Assembly: GCF_000003815.2 (NCBI RefSeq)
Contig: NC_049982.1
Span: 3,410,321-3,474,320, forward strand
From: Branchiostoma floridae
Lineage: Eukaryota > Chordata > Leptocardii > Amphioxiformes > Branchiostomatidae
DNA length: 64,000 nucleotides
Reading direction: 5' to 3'
Shown: positions 60,001-64,000 of the stretch, piece after piece
Layout: every line of letters begins with the position of its first letter
How positions within the stretch are numbered: position 1 is the stretch's first letter
Made by a program: the position numbers and the translations under genes
Notes under the pieces: generated by a model
Databases searched by the model: none
Told to the model about the DNA's origin: nothing
Seen by the model: the letters and a program-made list of their open reading frames with translations, nothing else

Positions 60001-60247
60001 TTTTACGTGCGGTCCCTGATGTACGGGGCACCAGTTCACATGTTCCGGTACATAGCACAGATGTAAAATGGCGGCTATGTCCACCCCTGACCACCTAACG
60101 CCCTGTAACCTCGCCCAGGGCCAGCTGATGTCCCCACTAACACAGAGAAGCCTTTAGTGACCCCGTACAGAGAACAGACGACAGAATACGCACCTCCGGA
60201 GCGAATACAGGTTTGCACCCCGCTTCTTTCTCCTCTTCAGTCGCCAT
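36045..60247 (-). CDS. ZDHHC17: ZDHHC17/HIP14-type palmitoyltransferase (ankyrin repeats plus DHHC), 17 coding exons
   Basis: A Golgi/vesicle S-acyltransferase that palmitoylates neuronal and trafficking proteins. Exons on the minus strand: 60194-60247 (start), 57918-58064, 57439-57536, 56559-56707, 56130-56203, 55895-55959, 54519-54681, 53911-54036, 53473-53492 (cut by the gap), 52993-53104, 50429-50536, 49378-49440, 46987-47080, 44885-44968, 38167-38324, 36946-37040, 36045-36186. Phases agree throughout. Domains: about seven ankyrin repeats ([45 protein letters not shown]), hydrophobic segments ([20 protein letters not shown]), and the cysteine-rich domain [20 protein letters not shown] with catalytic Cys. 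The C-terminus is YQFV. Exon 9 is mostly lost in the 53373 gap; the total otherwise approaches the usual 630 residues. The exon 10 donor is my choice inside a repeat. Confidence 0.96.
36280..36945 (-). repeat. Array at ZDHHC17 exon 16 donor (CAGGTGTGTGATACAGG units)
   Basis: Copies of the exon 16 end and donor occur at 36660-36712 (TTGAAGGGGCTCCTGATGTC) and, decayed, at 36280-36300. The space between is filled with dozens of ACAGGTGTGTGATACAGGTG-type units. The long frames across it are repeat artefacts apart from exon 17. Confidence 0.88.
37080..37255 (-). repeat. 43-bp repeat before ZDHHC17 exon 16 acceptor
   Basis: Four units of CCTCACAGTGAATAGTTTAT followed by GTCATAAACTACTCGATCAA. Each contains the palindrome AGTTTATGTCATAAACT. 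It starts 40 bp from the exon. Confidence 0.9.
37256..38166 (-). repeat. Array at ZDHHC17 exon 15 donor
   Basis: 37920-38166 repeats GTAACACCTGTT and GTACCAGGTATGT, i.e. the exon 15 end and donor (gene strand). It passes into about eleven 57-bp units of GGGACCAGTAAACAGGTGAC plus ATGTACCTAGCTACCTGTCA. Confidence 0.88.
38325..38740 (-). repeat. Copies of ZDHHC17 exon 15 acceptor and first bases
   Basis: On the gene strand CCCCCCAGACTGGAGTCACC + ACTG begins the exon. Four diverged copies lie upstream, spaced 70-110 bp, each followed by GGCTGAGTTTC-like exon sequence. Confidence 0.87.
38741..40530. other. Intron of ZDHHC17 upstream of the nested LRR-Ig gene; nothing recognised
   Basis: No conserved coding. 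The promoter of the nested gene should lie here or nearby. A CTTCAG acceptor-like site at about 40535 suggests a 5' noncoding exon. Confidence 0.4.
40597..44126 (+). CDS. LRR-Ig transmembrane receptor with mucin-like stalk, nested in ZDHHC17 intron
   Basis: Two exons: 40597-42017 and 42242-44126. The 224-bp intron (phase 2; donor ACCAG/GTAAAC, acceptor GATCATCAG/TTTTCAG) joins the LRR C-cap to the Ig domain in frame, giving about 1101 residues. Signal peptide 1-25; N-cap with paired cysteines; 15 leucine-rich repeats of the [11 protein letters not shown] type; LRRCT with CDC and two later cysteines; one I-set-like Ig domain (about 475-566; cysteines in LRCEATG and YTCTAVN). Then about 370 residues rich in Ser/Thr/Pro with two internal repeats, a transmembrane helix (949-973, [20 protein letters not shown]) and a 128-residue tail with LLYDDI (ITIM-like) and a Pro-rich [12 protein letters not shown] cell-surface recognition or adhesion role is inferred; ligand unknown. 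Confidence 0.9.
44651..44656 (+). terminator. Polyadenylation signal of LRR-Ig gene
   Basis: AATAAA in GTGCAATAAAGTTCACAGGA, 525 bp after the stop codon and before the ZDHHC17 exon 14 donor array. Gives a 3' UTR of about 545 bases. Confidence 0.65.
44690..44884 (-). repeat. Copies of ZDHHC17 exon 14 end and donor
   Basis: On the gene strand the exon end CACTTTCACTT and donor GTGAGTATA recur four to five times as TGTTTTACTTGTGAGTATA-type units of 40 bp. Confidence 0.82.
44969..45305 (-). repeat. Seven copies of ZDHHC17 exon 14 acceptor and first bases
   Basis: Unit about 45 bp; on the gene strand TATATGTTCCTCAGGTGTGG then GGAACCATCACTAG. Each has a CCTCAG acceptor and the first 18 exon bases. 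Confidence 0.93.
45306..46045. other. Intronic, nothing recognised
   Basis: AT-rich, no repeat structure or frame of note. Confidence 0.5.
46046..46986 (-). repeat. Array copying ZDHHC17 exon 13 end and donor, with CCCTAA units
   Basis: More than fifteen units. On the gene strand: CTAACCCTAACCCTGCCCCT, GGGTCGACAACTGTGTG, then donor GGTGAGTTTTA. The unit repeats the codons for CPWVDNCV just after the DHHC motif. The 233-codon plus-strand frame and the 181-codon minus frame are products of it. Confidence 0.93.
47081..47170 (-). repeat. Copy of ZDHHC17 exon 13 acceptor
   Basis: GTTTCCTCACCTGGGGAACA + AACACA (plus strand) at the exon border recurs at 47146-47169, giving a second acceptor upstream on the gene strand. 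Confidence 0.75.
47190..49377 (-). repeat. 2.2-kb array copying ZDHHC17 exon 12 end and donor
   Basis: Higher-order array. On the gene strand the element CTCTGCAGCACCTGTGTG + GTGAGTCTCACC (exon 12 end and donor) occurs about sixteen times. Between copies are short ACACACCTGTTCATATAA units in varying number. A 300-bp block (48190-48480) is duplicated almost exactly at 48700-48980. Confidence 0.93.
49670..49795 (+). mobile_element. Possible LINE 3' UTR tail
   Basis: GCACAGGCTGCGTGACGCTA with a tail of AATAAATAAA resembles 3' ends of CR1-type elements, but no coding part is attached. Confidence 0.35.
49780..50425 (-). repeat. AT-rich 42-50 bp array next to ZDHHC17 exon 11 donor
   Basis: About fourteen units of AAAGATCAGTGCGTTTGTTG + CCCACTAACCAATAAATAAA with length variation in the AAATA stretch. 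The array begins about 15 bp beyond the donor; the exon itself is not copied. Confidence 0.92.
50540..51390. other. Intronic; possible dispersed repeat, no gene
   Basis: No coding recognised. 50800-51200 is open in places but has no domain. Confidence 0.4.
51395..51575 (-). mobile_element. tRNA-derived SINE with internal A and B boxes
   Basis: On the minus strand TAGCGCAGCGGCAGCATG (51545-51562; A-box pattern TRGCNNAGYGG) is followed about 25 bp later by ACTTCGAATCC (B-box pattern GGTTCGANTCC, two changes). This is the pol III internal promoter layout of tRNA-derived SINEs. The body continues towards 51395. Confidence 0.6.
51815..52992 (-). repeat. 39-bp array copying ZDHHC17 exon 10 end and donor
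   Basis: About thirty units. Gene strand: exon end GGACCCTATATCCTTTAT with donor GTGTTAACCCTTAGTG, then units GGACCTTATATCCTTCAG + GTTTAACCATTAGTGTAC + TAA. The 39-bp length keeps frames open on both strands ([13 protein letters not shown] and [13 protein letters not shown] periodicity). Confidence 0.94.
53535..53910 (-). repeat. CA/ACACGT microsatellite and copy of ZDHHC17 exon 8 end
   Basis: ACACACACACGTAC-type dinucleotide tract (53570-53800), then GTAGACTTGATCCTCTGCAT + GAGGGGG (53807-53832), a copy of the exon 8 end (gene strand CCCCTCATGCAGAGGATCAA). Confidence 0.88.
54040..54300 (-). repeat. Copies of ZDHHC17 exon 8 acceptor separated by ATC tracts
   Basis: Two copies (54141-54180, 54254-54292) of the exon start, gene strand GGATGTTACAGGGGGAAACT + CCGCTGGACATCGCC-like, are separated by ATC trinucleotide runs. 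Confidence 0.9.
54295..54518 (-). repeat. Copies of ZDHHC17 exon 7 end and donor with CCCTAA
   Basis: Three diverged copies. Gene strand: CTCAACGCACAGAACGACAG + GGTGAGACCTTAGC, then AACTTTAACCCTAACCAAAC. Unit about 60 bp. Confidence 0.88.
54690..55126 (-). repeat. 40-bp array upstream of ZDHHC17 exon 7
   Basis: Eleven or more units of CACATGACAACATTCACATC + ACCACACAGGT running into the gap at 55127. It starts about 10 bp from the exon 7 acceptor. Confidence 0.93.
55476..55894 (-). repeat. Array copying ZDHHC17 exon 6 end and donor
   Basis: About sixteen units of 19-29 bp. Gene strand GGACATACGGGTGAG then TCCCTTACATACA, repeating the exon end ACAGGACATATG and donor GGTGAG. Confidence 0.92.
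56190..56290 (-). repeat. Duplicate of ZDHHC17 exon 5 acceptor
   Basis: CAGGCACAACCTGCAATGCA + ATGGACACCTATGTTATA is followed by a second diverged copy at 56246-56282. Confidence 0.78.
56335..56558 (-). repeat. Partial copies of ZDHHC17 exon 4 (ankyrin) downstream of its donor
   Basis: CATGGCCATGTGGCCCTGCC at 56351 and CCATGTGGCCCTGCCGGACG at 56496 repeat the segment of exon 4 that codes [11 protein letters not shown]. The AACAAACAAACA tract at the donor is also shared. Confidence 0.8.
56868..57045. mobile_element. MITE with TACTGTAAATGC termini
   Basis: TACTGTAAATGCAGAAAC at the left and GCATTTACAGTA at the right. The interior has CGCGG-rich subterminal repeats (TTCGCGGTGG, CCCCGCGAACTTAAAT). 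178 bp. Fragments of the same family lie at 3981-4030 and 6290-6350. Confidence 0.85.
57285..57345 (-). repeat. Partial copy of ZDHHC17 exon 3 end
   Basis: GACCAGTTCCAGGCGGTTGT + TGATGGCCGCCCAGTGCAG repeats 57441-57480 of the exon with few changes, again beside the donor. Confidence 0.85.
58116..59402. mobile_element. 1.29-kb non-autonomous DNA transposon, CTCCAAGCAGA family
   Basis: Left CCTACTCTCCAAGCAGAGGT + TGAGTC, and further in GCGCTCCACTTACCTCTGCC. The right end is the inverse with the same two blocks (arms about 70-95 bp, middle diverged). No transposase. It lies in ZDHHC17 intron 1 and contains the hAT-like element at 58739. Confidence 0.87.
58739..59139. mobile_element. hAT-like MITE with exact 8-bp target duplication, nested
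   Basis: 401 bp; TAGGGCTCTGTACCTAAAC and GGTACACAGCCCTA termini. Flanks 58731-58738 and 59140-59147 are both ATCATGAC. The interior is rich in CAGGTACAGGTAC and GGTCCGGACC. It interrupts the 58116 element, so it is younger. Confidence 0.93.
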
Positions 60248-60253
60248 CTTGGA
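60240..60253 (-). promoter_or_regulatory. YY1-like motif at ZDHHC17 start codon
   Basis: The gene strand reads TCCAAGATGGCGAC over the initiator ATG, close to the YY1 consensus AAGATGGCGGC that marks many TATA-less housekeeping promoters. Suggests the transcription start is just upstream. Confidence 0.4.
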
Positions 60254-60860
60254 AAGTACGGAATCATGGGTAACCGGGGACCATTCACTAACACCCCTTC
60301 ACTGGAAGCTGCGATACAATTTTCACCATCATGACCACATGGTGTATTATCATATAGCCAGGCGCCGCGGACCAATCAGAAGTATCCGTTCCACGTTGGT
60401 TATGACGCCATAACACAAAGATTCAGGCCAGGCAGGTGGGTATCGCTTCTCTGATTGGTCAGAATGAATCGACACCGGCACCGGTGTCGATTTGTTTCGA
60501 CCCCCGCACTGGTGTCGGATGCCAATNNNNNNNNNNNNNNNNNNNNNNNNNNNNNNNNNNNNNNNNNNNNNNNNNNNNNNNNNNNNNNNNNNNNNNNNNN
60601 NNNNNNNNNNNNNNNNNNNNNNNNNNNNNNNNNNNNNNNNNNNNNNNNNNNNNNNNNNNNNNNNNNNNNNNNNNNNNNNNNNNNNNNNNNNNNNNNNNNN
60701 NNNNNNNNNNNNNNNNNNNNNNNNNNNNNNNNNNNNNNNNNNNNNNNNNNNNNNNNNNNNAATTTTCAAAATTCGACAAAGGAATTCACACGTATAGTAC
60801 CAAGAGATCTATGCGTCATACAGGAGTTTGCAAGTTTGGGTAGGCTATATGATAATAACG

Positions 60861-61032
60861 TTAATGACCCGCCTGTTCCTCGGTGTACATGGTGTCATAA
60901 CGCCTGGTCCTTTGCTATAACCACCTCATAAACCCACCTCGTTCGCTTCGCTCACATCGGTGGTTTTATTCGATGGTTATAGCAAAGGACCAGGCGTTAT
61001 GACACCATATACACCTCGGGGCGGGTCATTAA
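60861..61032. mobile_element. Foldback MITE, nearly perfect hairpin
   Basis: TTAATGACCCGCC then GGTGTCATAACGCCTGGTCC and TTTGCTATAACCA on the left, inverted on the right through ACCAGGCGTTATGACACC to GGCGGGTCATTAA. 172 bp with a 35-bp loop. Confidence 0.87.
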
Positions 61033-61623
61033 CCCTTAATTATTGCCTCCATGAAAAAAGGCTTTTAGTATGAATGATGTTTTGGGATTGCAATACGAGC
61101 GATCGTTGTTGTTATCTATATCCGGGGTGTTTGGCGGCTGGTGCCTACCAGGACTTCAGTTGATTAAAAATTGATATTTAAGTTAAATTAGCAGATCAAA
61201 TTACTGGTTTGAATTTGATAATATGTAAATCAATGTTTGCAAACATCTGCTTTTTGCCTACCACTGCGTCACTGTGACGTCATCGCGATCGCTTTTATGG
61301 TATTTAGCAGGTGGTGTGATTTTGATGGTGAAGGTCGATTTTGACCACCTGTTGATTGACCTTGGTACTGCAGTCGAAAAGGGTGTTTTTAAAAGATATT
61401 TACACCCATTTTTTATATGGAGCGATGTGGTCTTAGTTGACCTGGAAACGCAACCCTGGTAAATTGTTTGTTTACTTGAGGATTAGTCACTTCATGGCCA
61501 GTTGGCAATGGCAGCTGAAGCGACCCACTGGTGGATGGCCATTAGGACCAGCTGGGGGTAATTAACGCAGATACCAGGACGCGGGTTCCCGGGTTTGAGT
61601 TTTACACATTATCTTTATTTTGG

Positions 61624-62702
61624 ATTAACGGGGGCCGCCCTAAGATACCCCCTGTCCTAAGATGCTCCGATTTTTTGCCGATCATATTATGCATAAGTAC
61701 GCCGTGTTTGTTGCCACTGACTATGATGATTAAAAAGGTAAATAAACCAAGTCCAAACAAACAGCTTTTTTTCTATCAAAAAAATATCTACACATATTCA
61801 CTTCCCTTTATTTGAAGACAGAATTTTCACAATAATGTTGGTAGCGTCGAATCACTGTAGTCACCTGTTATTAGGTATTGGTGGCTCGTGTCCATAAATA
61901 AACAACCAGTAAAAAAAACAGCCACACAACTGTCATACACATAAGAAATCAAGCTTCACAAAACACTACAAACATTGGTCTTCAAATGTTTGTTGAGAAG
62001 AAGACCGGCCATAGAAAAAACAACATAAGCATCACCGCCGTTGTTTCCCCAGGGAGTGTGGCCCCGCAGGTGGCAGACGAGCGAACGCCCAAAAGATTTG
62101 TTACTCTAACAAATGAGTCCATAACAATGAAACTTCACAGAGTAATGTCGAATATGTTTCCCAATACGTACGTAGAGTTTTTTTGTGATTTTGACGTTTT
62201 CGTTTTTCGTAATGATTTTGTTAGTCGGGCCGCCGCATTCAGTGCATTTCGCCCATTCCCCATGAAAACACGACTTGGATGGTGAAAGATTTAGCCCTCC
62301 TCGCGGGAGACAAGAAGCACACACAATCAGAATTCTACTGTCAAAAGAAAGCTAATATATCATAGAAATAAAATTTGTATTTATTGTTATTTAAATTGGT
62401 CACCAGCTTCCGAAAAGAGAAAATTGCAAAAGGGGGCCAAGTTAGGGCGCACTTTCTAGCGCAGCACAAAATCGGAAGTTATATTCACGAAAACGTCCTC
62501 AGTGTTTGCCACTTGTAACCAGAAGGGTGAAGGGTTCATGAACCATATGAATGCATTCCTTATCCGAGTATGTTCTTAAGATGAATGTATTAAAGATTCA
62601 TTAATCAAAACTTGACCACTCTCTAGCAACTAGTGATGGAGCGCCGTGAGTTCGAGCGCGTAAAAAGGGGGGGGGGGCATCTTAGGGCGGGCCCCCGTTA
62701 TG
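61624..62702. mobile_element. 1.08-kb element with TAACGGGGGC termini
   Basis: Left TTAACGGGGGCCGCCCTAAG + ATACCCCC; right is the inverse, GGGGCATCTTAGGGCGGGCC + CCCGTTA. No transposase frame and no clear target duplication. Confidence 0.72.
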
Positions 62703-62837
62703 TTTAATACTTGTTTTAGAAACTAGGGAGATAACTTTTATTGCCATACATTTTACCATGTACAATCATCATGCAATAAAGTTCTTGCTTTGAGCTTTCT
62801 ACAGTAATTATGACTCCTACATGTGTGTGTAAGAAAT

Positions 62838-63110
62838 GGGCCGGTGTTGTGGGCCCAGGTTCTTTAGAATGCTGCACGAGGAACGTTTAGACTACAGGAC
62901 TAAGAAAACACGCACAAGACACAGGTAATGCCATTGACACGCACGGGAGCTGTGAGTCGGGACCCTCTCTCTGGCTCAAGCCTCTCTCCAACTGTCCCCA
63001 ACTCCCGGCCTTTATTAAAAAACCCAGACACAGACAAGAGACAGGAACACAACAGGACGGGGCCTTTCAACCTGACACAGCATAGGTGCTAAATTGCTGC
63101 CTTTAAAGGC
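62838..63110 (+). repeat. Dispersed repeat, second copy at 10330-10640 (inverted)
   Basis: Begins about GTGGGCCCAGGTTCTTTAGA and shares about 200 bp with the other copy, including GAGGAACGTTTAGACTACAG and GACCCTCTCTCTGG. Followed by a small hairpin (TTGTTGTCTTTTAAGACAAC). Confidence 0.65.
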
Positions 63111-63299
63111 TACAAACAATCGCATGAAGGTGTCACACCTTTTGTTGTCTTTTAAGACAACAAAAGTCATCAAAAGTGAACGTCTTACAGTGAACAAGGT
63201 TATTTTACATACTGTCTGCTCTACTTCATGTTAATCACTTTTGGGCTTCAGTGCTAAACAGTTAGGTCCAAATCACTCGAGTCTTTTATCACCAAATGC

Positions 63300-63800
63300 C
63301 GAGTCTACAGAGGTGCCTAGCTTGGCAACACAGACCACAGGCTGCTGGTGGCCCACATGCGGCTCAAGCTTAAAGCTGACCTTTCTTCCAAGAAGCAAGT
63401 TTGAATAGACTCCTCTCGGCTCAATGATCCTCTAATCCAAGAGGCCTACAGCTGTGCCATCTCCAACAGATACAGCGCCTTAGCGATGGATGACACTTCA
63501 AATCAGAAGTCCATAAAGCGACTGAGGAAACAGTTGGCAAGAGCAGACCCTCTCCCAAGCAACCTTGGATCCCGCTTTAGACCCTCGACATCATCGACTC
63601 TCGCCGTGCAGCACGTTTACGTGGAGACCTGACGGAGTATCGTCGGCTCAACGGAATCCGCAACATACTAGTAGCTATCCACCAAGACCGTGAGAAGTAC
63701 TGTTTTGATCAAGCGGCAAAGCTAGAAGCTGCGGCAGAGAGGAACGATCAGAGCAAGGACAAGACTACAGCTCCTACGCCAAGCCAATTGCAAGCAGGCC
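63300..63800 (+). pseudogene. LINE fragment, endonuclease-RT linker
   Basis: Frames with shifts read TDHRLLVAHMRLKLKADLSS (endonuclease C-terminus), then LNDPLIQEAYSCAISNRYSA, then LDSRRAARLRGDLTEYRRLN and HQDREKYCFDQAAKLEAAAE. This is the usual segment between the APE endonuclease and RT. Confidence 0.75.
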
Positions 63801-63804
63801 CCCG

Positions 63805-64000
63805 ACAACGTAGCTTCCTTACATCACAAAACCCACACATAATAAAAAAGGTGGGATCTTTCGTCTTCCACTATCTTCGAAAAGGAGTCGAACCCAATAA
63901 CCCAGGATCTAGGGTTAGCTTTTACTAGATTTAGACTAGAGCAGACACCTGTGATTTTGTATCTTACATTGTTTGAATCTTTTATGTTAGCTGCAATTAG
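63805..64000 (+). pseudogene. LINE 3' end of the 14051 family
   Basis: LTSQNPHIIKKVGSFVFHYL + RKGVEPN parallels LKSQNPQILENVGLFVSLCF + QKRSQTQ at 14051. The window ends in TTAGCTGCAATTAG, the 3' UTR motif of that family. Confidence 0.75.

Overview
This is a metazoan nuclear genomic window, most likely from an amphioxus (Branchiostoma). The reasons are intron-rich orthologues of three conserved animal genes, a LRR-Ig receptor of the kind expanded in cephalochordates, CR1/L2-like and other non-LTR fragments, many short inverted-repeat elements, and abundant minisatellites. The species call is inference. Six runs of N (7915-8385, 11669-11768, 17194-17687, 53373-53472, 55127-55475, 60527-60760) interrupt the window, mostly inside repeats.

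Layout. 441-5991 (+) holds the last eight coding exons of SAMM50, the mitochondrial outer-membrane beta-barrel assembly factor. About 6-26 kb is gene-poor and full of transposon remnants: LINE reverse-transcriptase pieces, hAT-like elements with 8-bp target duplications, a Mutator-like MITE, a 2.4-kb satellite grown from a MITE end, and two large minisatellites. 27058-30457 (+) is a two-LIM cysteine/glycine-rich protein (CSRP/MLP family) gene. It has a pair of 94-nt mutually exclusive exons, a triplicated last exon, and a tandem array of SRF (CArG) sites upstream. 36045-60247 (-) is a nearly complete ZDHHC17/HIP14 palmitoyltransferase gene of 17 coding exons. Its 6.6-kb intron between exons 14 and 15 contains an intact gene on the opposite strand (40597-44126, +) for a LRR-Ig-mucin-like transmembrane receptor. 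The last 4 kb is transposon remnants.

The most striking feature is structural. In the three intron-rich genes nearly every intron begins or ends with a tandem array whose unit copies the exon edge together with the splice donor or acceptor; in one case it copies the stop codon. Three of the donor arrays also carry CCCTAA telomere-type motifs, always in the same orientation relative to transcription. The single short intron of the nested LRR-Ig gene has no such array. The genes are not an operon: SAMM50 and CSRP run on the plus strand, and ZDHHC17 converges on CSRP from the other side.
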